From Rhynchonema sp. JSB1_4 (lineage: Eukaryota > Nematoda > Chromadorea > Monhysterida > Xyalidae), in contig JASAMV010006714.1 of the NCBI GenBank assembly GCA_030248065.1, positions 62,001 to 126,000 on the forward strand: a stretch of DNA of 64,000 bases, read 5' to 3'. Of the stretch, positions 36,117 to 46,380 are shown in pieces. Within the stretch, counting starts at the first letter, position 1, and each line of letters starts with the position of its first letter. A model generated the notes under the pieces. The model was given only the letters and a program-made list of their open reading frames with translations. It was not told the origin of the DNA and made no database searches. Position numbers and translations under genes: made by a program.

Positions 36117-36694
36117 TGTTTTCAAGTTAGGGTAATTGCCACAAACAAACAATACTGATTGTATGCGTCTTAGTCAATTACATCCGTTCCGAATAGAACT
36201 GGGCCGAGCAAGCACAACTTGTATCTTGTCAGATTCCCAGCTGCGCACACAGTTGAGTGGGCGACTTGCGATTGGTGGAGTACCGGAACCTGTTGTCACT
36301 GATTTGATATCTGATGCACTACGTGCCTTGCCTGGGATCTGACGTGTTGTGCATGGCACGTTATTTTCGAGCACACTTATTTTGTTGTAAGAGTTTGGGT
36401 GCATCCTGAGTTTGTCCAGCTGTTCCCACGCAGTCAATCACCAATGCGGAGTTCTCAGGGACTGCTCAAAGCATTACATGTTTTGACCGGCAGATTCACT
36501 GATAGCAGCATGTTTCCACACCTGTTTCATAATATCCATGCCCCTCTAATATCTCAACCGCTTTCGTTTGGTCTTTTGACACGAAATTTCTTTTTTTAAT
36601 AAAAATCCATCATGCGCAGTTCAACCATATGACGACAGAGACAAAGAAAAAACAGCACGATTTTCAGTTACGGATAGCTTCACATTCACAACAA
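36117..36694. other. Spacer between the Gly/Tyr gene and fusogen-like gene 2
   Basis: Upstream region of the Gly/Tyr gene and 3' flank of fusogen-like gene 2, both minus strand. No clear TATA box. The leader just before the Gly/Tyr start codon (36121-36140) resembles part of nematode SL1 (AATTACCC then a TTGA). Confidence 0.4.
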
Positions 36695-39600
36695 TCATTT
36701 ATTGATCTCATCTTTACTGGCGATCACCTCCAACTGAACTTTGTGACATTCTGCATTCGGATGGTAGTGGTGGTGTCTTCTGTTTGACTGTAGACTATCT
36801 GTCGATTGCCGGCTGCCAAAAGCACATCGACTTAAAGGAAGTATCACTCGGCGACAGATTAGAATGAGAATTAGGAGCAGAGTTAGGACGAGAATCAATT
36901 GGAAACAGAACGAGAACACGTCCGTCGGACTTTCGAATCCGTCCGTCCAGCTCGACGGGTTGAATAGCAGGCGAAGTTTGCGCAGGAATTCGGCGCCTGA
37001 AATTGTCACAAGAGCACGTAACTGAACGCCACCATTACATTGTAGATTTTGGGACATGTTTTTGGCTGGGGTACTCTGTCGTCGGGAGACAAAATGCGAC
37101 AAAACAAATTGTTTGGATATTTCGTCGCAGGATACTCAGTCCAGTTACACGGCGGTTGGGATGTTCGCGTCCGGTGTCGAATTTTAGTGAAAAATTTGTG
37201 TTGTGACGTGCTTTCGAATTGCTTCATGCGATTTCGGCGCAAAAATACTCGAATCCTCACCTCTTCCAGTGTCACACGCAGCGCCACAATTTGCTTCATT
37301 CACAACCCAGACATCGTCGAGCGAGAAGTCCACGAGCGGCTCGACGTGGAAATACGCGGTGTGACAAATCTGAAATTTGCTTTTTGTCAGTTTTTTGCTC
37401 CGAAAATAATATACTTTTGATAACAACACGGTCCGAAAAACCAAACCTGTATCGAAACATCCTCTTGTGCGCTCAAGCAGACCAGACGTTTCTCGTTCAC
37501 GTCAGCGGGCAATGAAACAAATGCACGGAAAGCTCCCGTTCCGGAAGTCGAGCTTGCCATGAATTCAAAACCGAACATGTTACTTTGCTCGATTGGATGC
37601 ATTTGGCCTTTGATGACACCGGATGCGTTGTAGACGGTTATGTAGAGAAATCTTCAGAAACGGAACAAATTTTTCAATTTCTTCTGACTTTTTTCAAAAA
37701 AAAACAAAGAATGGGAACCTGTGCGAGAATCGGTCAAGTCGAATTTGCGCCTCGAAATCGTGCAGCATCGACGTGTGATGGACGGCTATGGGAACGGGAA
37801 GATCCTGAATTTGAAAGGAGAGCACAGTGCTGAAAGTTGTTTGCAATTATGCTCAATTCAGCTATTCTTGATGTGTCTAGATTTGGACTAGAAAAGTTGT
37901 TCATTCGTTGCCGCGGGGAACAAGAAGGAAGAGAAATTCGCGGCATCGCGCATCAGTAAATCGAAACGAATATGCTTCGTTGCGTTTTTCGTTTTTCTTG
38001 TTTGTTTCGTTCTATCGTCTTCAGTTCACTTCGTGCGTATCTGACTTGGGTTTGTCTTTGACTTGGCACGAAATGTTTTTTATGCAACCAATCATACACA
38101 GTCATTTGGCCATGTTTGTCTGTGCATCACGCGCGCGTGCGCTCAATGCAGCAGGAACACGCAGTGGCTGCTGATCAAAGTCAACCACGCCCCGACCACA
38201 GCGGCTTTTATTGCAGTGGTCAAGTCAAGTGGTCAAGTCACTTTCGTCAACACTCATATTGTAAAGTTGTCAACTCACCTCGAATGCCGTGTATTAGGTA
38301 TTTCTCGCGCTCACTCGGGATTGCTGTGAGTTGACTAAGTGATTTGACCACTTGATTTGACCACTGTAATACTATCCACCACAACCGACCCCGAATGCCA
38401 ACAAAGTGCCTGCTGTGTATAGTCCGTCCATCAGCTCATGTCACTTTGTGATGTTGCTGACCGACTTGTTCCCTTCCTCCACGTTCTAATGAAAGAGAAA
38501 TTGAGTTTCCGAAAAAAATTATTTTCGCTCCCAAATTATGATTTTTATGAAATCGACGTATTTTATCCATTCAAATTTAATTTAGTTTTAATTTTGATCG
38601 AATTCAATGTTTTTCGACACGTTCTACCATTCTTTCAGTTTTGTTGCAAAATCGGTCACACACAATTTCTCTTTCATTAGAAGGAGGAAGGGAACAAGCC
38701 AGCCAGCAGCATCAGAAAGGGACATGAGCTGATGGACGGACTATACTTGCCTGGATAGCATTGTGTATAGTAAGCTGTTGTGGTTCGTGCGCGTTTTGTT
38801 TAGCAGCTTTCATGTCTTTTCCGCATATCGGCAGTATTGGCCTCAGCGAAAAGCCAAATTTCTTGTGCCCCGCACGAAACATTTCTTGTCGAAACATATC
38901 AGTGAATATTGCTGATCAATATCAATCATTAATTTCCGTTGTTTTCACATGGACGCCTCACTATAGCTAATGTACAACTCTATTAAATTCAGCACACACT
39001 TGCATTTTGCACCTGTAACTTCAGCGAAAGTCTAATCTGACGTCGTTCAGTGTCGGTCACCAACAATTGTCTCGGTCTTCCGACCACCGGCCGAAATTCG
39101 GTGGCGCCCATCCACGGCTCCCAGTCTCGCATCACTTCGCCCAGATAGAAATGTTCGCTTATTGAGCCGTCTGGAAATATGCAAAAATGAAACGCTGGAA
39201 AAATGCAAAAAGTCAAAGATGACGATTTCTCTGACAATCATGCTTTTCGACTTAGACCAGAACCCACCCCCATTTTTGGTAGCGTATTGTTCAGCAAGGA
39301 ATGTCTCTTCATATTGCTGCATCCCATCGTCGCAGTTGAGCATTTGCACGATATGCGATTTGGTCAGTTTCAGTTTGGCTTTGTGCAGTTTCCAGTGAGT
39401 CGATTCGAAACGCAGCCAGCCTGAAGATGGCCAACTTACATATGTAGGTGTATGTTCGTTCAGCATGAGAGCAAGCGCTGCCAAAAAGGCCTTGTATCTG
39501 TGTCTCGTCCAGGGTTGGGCAAAAAACGTTTTTTTTCAAAAAATCGTTTTTTTTAAAACGCCCAGATGACCAAAATATGCCCCCAAAAAATTGAAAAACG

Positions 39601-41018
39601 CTCATTTTGGGAAGAAAACGTGGTTAAATGAAGCAATTCTATGTGTTCTGAGGCAAAATAAACGGGTTTCAACCCTTTTCTAGCGAGTTGTTAAGATCCC
39701 ATATCAGACCCGCATCATGGGACCAACTTTGGCCGGGGTCATCACTGAAGGTCAAACTCCGTATATCGACGTATCTCGACAAAGTAAAAATTGGTCGAAA
39801 ATTTTTTGAAAAAATGGGACAAAAAATTGATTTTCCGGGGAAAAATCAGGGAAAATCAAGGAAATTCAAGGTTTAAAAAAACGAAAAACGACCCAGGCGT
39901 TTTTTTTTGAAAAAAAAAAACGTCGTTTTTTTTAAGAAAAAACGCCGTCGTTTTTTTTTGCCCAACCCTGGTCTCGTCACGTCAACTCAGCCCTAATGCC
40001 AAATTGTAGCACTCGTTCAGGGCCGCTTGAGTTGACGAATGAACAATTAGCCCCATGCACAAAACGGCTAAATTGTGAAACATCACTATACATCCAGTAT
40101 TTCTGGCTGGCTTGCAAACCAAACCAGATTGTCCGATCACTTTTGTTATCAGGCACATTGGCAAGAATACCGTTCAGACGATGGCAACAACACTCGTTCG
40201 CTAAAGGATCTACAAGTTATAGATCCAGGTACTGACAGTATGATTCTATCACCAACCGAGTTTGTCCAGACTTTGCTCGTACAGTTCGTTGACAGGCACA
40301 CCAGATCGCAGTTTTGATTCGTTGGCAAATGCAAAATAATATCGGGGCGACAGACGGCTGACATAGCCCAACAGGGTTGCTTGCAGTTGAAGGGTGTTAT
40401 TGGGCGTCTGAAAGAACGAAAATAATAATTTTTAAAATGTCCAACGTCTTATTCAATACCTTTAGATTAAGCATTTGGAGGTTTTTTAGAGAGTTCCGAG
40501 GAAAGCGTGAAACGGCCTCCGATGGGCATGGCAACACAATTCTCAGTAAGTTAGCACATTGTATAAATAAAATGAAGTTTGATCTGCATGCCTTCAATCT
40601 CTCTTTATCAAAATACTGTGATAGAATAGGAAAATCACCGAATGCGAATTGGCGCCATCCAATACCAATGTGACCCTCTGTCCCGAACTCAATAATCGTT
40701 GTTGATCACTATCCAATCGATACAATCGATAGTCGAGCACCGCAATCAATGTTGGATTGCCAATCGATATCGCGTCCATCAGCCAATCACCATACGGGGA
40801 TACACGCACTTGACAGCACACTGGGTTGGGCGTGCGACGGCAGAACTGTGAAACATTAGGTATGTATAGGTTGATTGTATTGAACTTGGTGAAGATAGGT
40901 TCAGATTGGTCTGTGAAAGACTGCGTCGTGCTGGCCGATGTTTCGTAGGCGGTATTCAAAGTAATCGGGAATTAGAAAAAAACGCAGGGCACGGGACGCA
41001 GCGAAAGGGCCCCCCCCA

Positions 41019-41055
<37 letters not shown>

Positions 41056-42369
41056 CCCACCCCCCCCCCCCCCCCCCCCTATATACGATTCGGCTTGTCA
41101 AACGAAGAAATTTCTGTCTTCAAGAGCTGCGTATACTCTGGCAATTCTTTTGGGAGAAACTTTTCAACCGCGCTGCCTGATCCGTAAAGCGCATTATGCG
41201 TGCACTGGCTACAGAAGTCACGTGACCGCTATAGCCATCATGTGCTTTACGGATCAGGCAACGCGTTTGAAAAGTTTCTCCCAAAAGAATTGTCAGAGTA
41301 TATGTATAACAACTTGGAAAAACTTTGAATCATTCGGGGTACCTCCTTAGCTTTATGCGTCGTCTGAACGCACATCTGGTCGTCTTCGGCGCACTCCTCC
41401 GCGCACCATCTGTCCTTGTGACACGCGCACGTGCATTTTGACTGCAACACCGGTATACCGAATTGATAATGCTGATGTACGGGATACTCATGCCGCAGTG
41501 TGATGTAGCTGACTGTCAATAAGACCGGATCGGTTGATGTTTCAAGCCACATACACGCCGTACGATGCAGGTTGAGATGGACGTGTACAGTGCGTGTCCA
41601 CAGCGTGTCGACGGTTATGTTGACTGGACCTGTTGTTTTTGTCTTGGTATAGTAAGTTTCTAATTTCGTTGCCTCATGCATTTTTACAGACGCAGGAAAC
41701 CTCCCGTTCGAAGTCGAGGCAGGCAACACACAGTTAACAAGCCACGCAGCTGACACACACAGCTTGTGTGACTGAAACGCCAACGAGCGAACTGACTTGT
41801 TAACTGTGTGTTGAGTTTATTCCCTGCCTCGGCTTCGAACGGGAATTTCCCTGCGTCTTTAAAAATGCATGAGGCAACGAAATTAGAAATTCACTATAAA
41901 TGCGCATTGATTTTATGATATTGGTGGTGGTGGTGCTGGGAAGCACAGTCTGAATCTGCAAGGGTTCTTCACTCCATGTGGTGGATGATTGCTATAAGGC
42001 GCACCCCTTGTCAAACTAACAGCGTGTATTGTCAGTTCAGTTCGTCCAATCCAAGGCCAAACCGGGAATGGCAAGGCAAGACCAACAAAGTCCGCACATA
42101 CAGAACTGCCAATTTCAAATATAGGCTACAGGTACAAGTATACAGAGTTCCTTATTTCAGGCTGAATCTCCCAACTAAACAATACCGTTATTGGTGGTCA
42201 GCACTTTCCACGACTGCACCCTGTTCGAGAGCATCTCAACTTGATGACATGTGACGGGAATCTTGGCCAACAGGTCGCGTTTGTAATCAGCCGGGATGGA
42301 GATTGAGTTTGTCAAGCATAAATGACTAAAACTTGATAGAACGACCAAAAGCAACATCTTGCTTGACAT
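36695..42369 (-). CDS. EFF-1/AFF-1-type cell-cell fusogen, paralogue 2
   Basis: Ten exons join in frame: 42186-42369, 41343-41629, 40666-40845, 40257-40407, 39268-39420, 39013-39170, 37719-37804, 37447-37651, 37261-37369, 36695-36996, giving 1815 nt and 604 residues. A signal peptide (KMLLLVVLSSFSHLCLTNS) is followed by an ectodomain with exactly 16 cysteines as read, including CTCAC after YQFGIPVL, VCC, LNC and VCL. A single helix (FQLILVLTLLLILILIC) begins near residue 533 and a basic tail of about 50 residues follows. Size, 16 cysteines and topology match FF fusogens, which act on the cell surface in both partners to fuse epidermal or other cells. It aligns from end to end with paralogue 1 but is clearly divergent. 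Nearly every long intron holds a transposon. The family name is inferred from these features. Confidence 0.75.
36698..36703 (-). terminator. Poly(A) signal overlapping the stop of fusogen-like gene 2
   Basis: The minus strand reads AATAAATGA, so the last codons and the TGA overlap an AATAAA. No other AATAAA on this strand is closer, so the 3' UTR is predicted to be very short. Confidence 0.4.
38214..38366. mobile_element. CAGTGGTCAA MITE, copy 1
   Basis: Starts CAGTGGTCAAGTCAAGTGG and ends with the imperfect complement, TTTGACCACTG. A related copy is at 43441-43591 and truncated relatives are near 45234-45342. It lies in the intron of fusogen-like gene 2 between 37804 and 39013. Confidence 0.7.
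38417..38746. mobile_element. TATAGTCCGTCCA MITE, copy C
   Basis: Third copy of the family at 3914-4242, in the same intron of fusogen-like gene 2 as the CAGTGGTCAA MITE. Confidence 0.75.
39510..39970. mobile_element. hAT-type MITE, CAGGGTTGGG ends, copy 4
   Basis: CAGGGTTGGGC start and GCCCAACCCTG end, with a perfect 8-bp duplication GTCTCGTC (39502-39509 and 39971-39978). 461 bp. It sits in the fusogen-like gene 2 intron between 39420 and 40257. Confidence 0.9.
41009..41079. repeat. Near-pure poly-C tract
   Basis: About 70 bases of almost only C on the plus strand, so poly-G on the coding strand of fusogen-like gene 2, within its second intron. The Gly-rich frame across it is not a protein. 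Confidence 0.95.
41131..41304. mobile_element. Palindromic MITE in intron 2 of fusogen-like gene 2
   Basis: The ends GTATACTCTGGCAATTCTTT and complement run about 40 bp inward to TGGGAGAAACTTTTCAA. The TATAC/GTATA borders suggest a TA target. No coding capacity. Confidence 0.65.
41648..41898. mobile_element. Palindromic MITE in intron 1 of fusogen-like gene 2
   Basis: Starts TATAGTAAGTTTCTAATTTC and ends with its inverted copy GAAATTAGAAATTCACTATA. The arms of about 85 bp include CCCGTTCGAAG and its complement. Its end lies less than 20 bp from the acceptor of exon 2 at 41629. Confidence 0.7.
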
Positions 42370-42582
42370 GAGACTGTTTCTTTTTGCTTTTTGGTAGTTT
42401 TGTCGGTTTATGGCGCTTAAACGACACAGCTATCTACATTGACCGGCTATTTAGGTGTGTGATGTCAGTTTAAGGGTCCAAACGCATCAAAAATTTATTG
42501 TTGAATTATACACGTCTGGTCACAACTTGTGATGCAGTCATTTCATTTACTGAACACTGACATCGCGCCAACAATTCGGTTC

Positions 42583-42744
42583 ATGAATTTTCAAGCGATA
42601 AATGCTGCACTGTTACTGTTTATCGTTTGTTTCGGGTTCCTTAAGATGGCCAGAAATTTTGACACTGACGATGAGCCTAAATGGGTTAATCTATACGTGA
42701 GGCATGGTATCATGCGACCGAGAAGAAAAAATCAAGGCGTCTGA
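42583..42744 (+). CDS. Possible small secreted peptide, 53 residues
   Basis: Single-exon frame from the ATG at 42583 to the TGA at 42742-42744. The N-terminus MNFQAINAALLLFIVCFGFL is a plausible signal peptide. The remainder has an acidic stretch (DTDDEP) and a C-terminal part with basic sites (VRHGIMRPRRKNQG) that could be processing sites of a neuropeptide-like precursor. AATAAA follows on the same strand at about 42979. It lies between two minus-strand genes and would be divergent from fusogen-like gene 2. I do not recognise the family; chance is a real alternative for so short a frame. Confidence 0.35.
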   Translation: MNFQAINAALLLFIVCFGFLKMARNFDTDDEPKWVNLYVRHGIMRPRRKNQGV

Positions 42745-43063
42745 GTGGTATTGGTTCCAATAATTAAATCCAGTGACAATGTATCTTATGATTGGTTCGA
42801 TTGCAGCAAAAACCACATTGACCAGGAGACGACTTTGTCCAGTAAAGCATTCGTATGTCATCTGTTTCAAAATATACGTGGTATATCACGGCTGGCAAAG
42901 AGTAAAATTGTTCAAGGTTTGAACGGCGTGGTGGTAAAGGTGCAATTTTGATCTCAATTTCAACTGCCCGCTAATATACAATAAATAATGAAATAAGTCA
43001 ACTATACTTGATGAACAAAGAAATATTATTGTGAAATAAGAAAAAACAGAAACCGTCGCCAGC

Positions 43064-44545
43064 TCAAGGCAGTCCCATTTCATCACTTTTCGTCTTGTAA
43101 TGGCCCATCCATTGTTTGTCAAGCACATCCCACGCCGCTTTTTGTTCGTCGGTCAACGGTGCACCGATCATTTTCTCCACGTAGCCTTGGAACAACGTGA
43201 AGAATAGCTGGGCAAGTAAAACGAGGAAATGTTTCAAATGTATAGAATTAAGCTGATGTTTCAAACGTGCAGAATTAGTCAATCTACTTAATCCAAAGCA
43301 CAGTTTTTGGCCTTTTATATTCACCGTGCCTCTTACTCTACACCGTATGGTGCGAAAATTCCTGGTCTCCTCGACCAGGTCAGGTATGTGTGTACTTCGA
43401 AGGTGGTATACTGCGCAGTCAATGACACCGGCATATATTACAGTGGTCAACTCAAGTGATCGAATCAAATCGGCAACTGACATTGTACAGTCGTCAGCTC
43501 ACCCCGCCCCGAATGCCATGCATTATTTCTCGCGCGCACTCGGGGCTGCTGTGAGTTGACGAAGTGATTTGACCACTTAAGTTGACCACTGTAGCATCAG
43601 CCACAATACCACCGAAAGCGGTAAGAGTTCACAGAATGAACAGCTTCGAGCCAGCCCACCTTGATTGTGTCGAACGGAATCTTGAACTGTCTGTGTTTCA
43701 TCGGTCCAATTTCATAGACGTAATGTTTCAGCAGCTCATCGTGATGCATCAGCTCGACAGACACGTGGACGGACGTGAGCAAGCGAGTGCCCTGTAGGGT
43801 AAAGAGTATGAATCTGTATTTCTTTTATTTATTTTTTATTTGAGTTTTTGCACCTCCAGTGCCAGGTGAATGCAAACGCCCGCAGGCAATCTGCAGAAAT
43901 ATTCGCGCTGATAGTCGCCCCAGGCTTGGAAAAATAGGCTAACACCAATGTTGTCAACGCGCCTGCCTCTGTTTTCTGTGAACGCAGCAGCTTAATGTCT
44001 GTAGTCGTCACCTTACCGACACTTGATATCCAGTATTATAGCAACCGTGTGTGTGTTCATTTCTTCCAGCTCATTGCGGGTTGCTGTCGTCGGCTCTTGC
44101 ATAGCAGACACCCAGCCAGCGTTTGCGCGAATGACAGGCAGTTGGGTTGACAACAATAGTGTTAGCCGACAGCACCAACACACAAAAAACCCAACAAAAA
44201 CAAAAAAAACAAAAAACAAAAAAAAAAAAAAAAACAAAAAAAAAAAAATACCGCCTCCCGGAGTTTCTATCGAAAAAAAACAAGGTAATATACCTGCTTC
44301 TGAAACCGTTCGCTCTTGTGTATCTCAGCGACGTCCTGCTTCTCGGCGCCTTTGAAGTACTTACGCAAATCCGGCGCCACCGTGAACAGGCTGAAACGAA
44401 TTATCAGCATCCTTCTTCTTTAGAAGAAGGCTCATTTAGTAGTTTAACATACTAACTGATGGTAGAACGCCGTGGCATTAGCGCTGTTCACCGGAATCTT
44501 GTCCAGCTGCTCGCGAAGACATTTCTGTGCGTCCGTAGTGTTCAT
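43064..44545 (-). CDS. Nematode intracellular globin (GLB-1 type)
   Basis: Four exons: 44457-44545, 44294-44390, 43660-43791, 43064-43207, together 462 nt, 153 residues plus stop. The start codon is ATG at 44545. Conserved stretches typical of the C. elegans GLB-1 group include PDLRKYFKGAEK, KSERFQKQG and LTDEQKAAWDVL; the full length is close to the usual 155-160. The sequence after HYVYEI contains KHR, where the proximal heme-binding histidine is expected, and the distal position falls near KQG. Globins bind heme and O2 in the cytoplasm; storage, sensing or redox roles cannot be told apart here. There is no signal peptide. Introns are 66, 502 and 452 nt; the last contains a MITE. Confidence 0.92.
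43441..43591. mobile_element. CAGTGGTCAA MITE, copy 2
   Basis: CAGTGGTCAACTCAAGTG start and GTTGACCACTG end, flanked by TA on both sides. It lies in the last intron of the globin gene. Confidence 0.75.
44186..44254. repeat. A-rich low-complexity tract in globin intron 2
   Basis: Runs of A broken by single C on the plus strand. The K/Q-rich and F-rich frames here are artefacts. Confidence 0.9.
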
Positions 44546-46380
44546 GTTTTCTCTCTTTCTACGTGTATTATACTAGGTAGAAGTCAAAATGGTCTGAAAA
44601 GTTAATTTGTTCACAAATGAAAGCCAGAGCATGGGATGACGATTGGCACAAACGCTGAGACAACAACACTAAGTAATGGCTGCGAGAACTTGCAGTAACA
44701 AAGTTTTGTGTTAAAAAATTAAAATTAAAAAAAGAATTTTTCAAAAATCTGACTACGCAGGTTTCGCAGGGTGTTCGAGACATTTGTGCTCCCCACTTGT
44801 CAGTCGAACAACTACATAAACGGAACCAACTAAGCAGCAACCGGAAATTTCCATATCAATTTTATATTCTGGTAGGTTAAGAATTATTATAGTTCATTCT
44901 GAGATGTGAAGGTAACAAAACTTAGGGGAGCGCACTGTCAGTCTAATTACACTAAAAGCATGCAATCTGACGATAAATGGTACGACATTTTTAGGAATGG
45001 CAAAAACTACGATGCTCCCGGGTTTCTATTCGGTTTATTTATCAACCAGTTTCTGCTGTACTGCGGTCCTGTTTGTCAGCCTTTATGCTGTGCACGTGTG
45101 CACCCAGGCAGCGTGCTGAGATGGCAACTCATGTAGAGCCTACTCATGCTGAGTGTGAGACAGGGCCATACATTCCGCCACTCAAGCAAGACTAAGAAAC
45201 TTCCGGCACAGTAAATTAATCGGCTGATTGTTTAGTGGTCAACTGAAGTCGTCAACTTCTGGTCGTCAGCCCATGCAGACCTGAAAGAGCGCGATAAATA
45301 CATACATAATTCAAGCTAGTAGGCGTGGGTTGACGACAGGAATATAAACCCATTAATCATGCGTCGCATCAGACCCGGTTAGAATCATACACGCGCGCGG
45401 GTGCGCAACAGGTTGGAATGGAGTCAGACATGTCATAAAATAACGATTCCCCACGTGAAAACCAACTTGCTTAGGGCGAACTTAGGTTAAATCCGGAAGC
45501 CGGAAATAATTTGCACACAAAAATACAAAACACCACCGAATTTCCGGAAAACGCAGAAATTTACACAAAAAAACTCCAAAATTCCCCGTCCCCCAACCAA
45601 CTTGCTTACATCGCGCGTGCTAAAGTTCTGGACCAGATTCAACATGTGGCTTCTCAACCCGCTGAAGTACAGTAGCTATTGGCTATGCCAATTCCTGTCA
45701 CACGCGATGCCCAATAATTACCGAAGTCATCATGGTCTATGCAAACACGGGACTTCTTCAGCAACCGGAAAACCATAGATTTTCTGCGTTGCCGGTCTCT
45801 TAAAGCAATAGCAACTGTCACCGCGAAAAGTAAACTATCGGGCATGTTTCTGTTTGCTTGTTTCTATTTTTCGCATCTGCTTATCAAGTTGGAGGCACAC
45901 CGCATTGTTTTTGACCGAAAATGATAAGCACAAGTAAAACGCATATGTACACATTGTATTGCAAAAAAATGCATAATGATAAAATTAAACGATTACGTGC
46001 GTTTCTATTCGACCATCAGTGCGCTATACCAGATGAGGCGCATCGATGACCCATTGTCCTATTTTCGTTTTGTCATTGACAAATGTTATCAAAAAACCAC
46101 CTTTTAAAAAGGATCATAATGTGCCGCACAGCAGAAAAACGGTGTCCTCACGCAAGTGTGCCGTGTCGTAATCTCTTGGCGCTGGCAGAAAGGTGTTTTC
46201 ACTACAGTTCGTATTGTACGCCAATGAAAGAAACACGTTCTTGGCAGTTCAGCAAGATTTTATCACGAAATTTTCTGGCATGTGAAAGGCAACAAAGGCC
46301 ATAATTTCATCTGAAACCAAATCGCAACGACAAAACTTAACAAATAATAACATCAACAAATAACAATCGACAAGATCATG
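44546..46380. other. Intergenic between globin and UTP4, no gene seen
   Basis: Includes a decayed CAGTGGTCAA-type MITE at about 45234-45342 and sequence near 45478-45520 (GGTTAAATCCGGAAGCC) related to the palindrome at 58445-58605. No exon-like frame stands out. Confidence 0.4.

Noticed and set aside
40901..41187. Poly-Gly and poly-Pro frames
   Set aside because: Produced by the poly-C tract in an intron.
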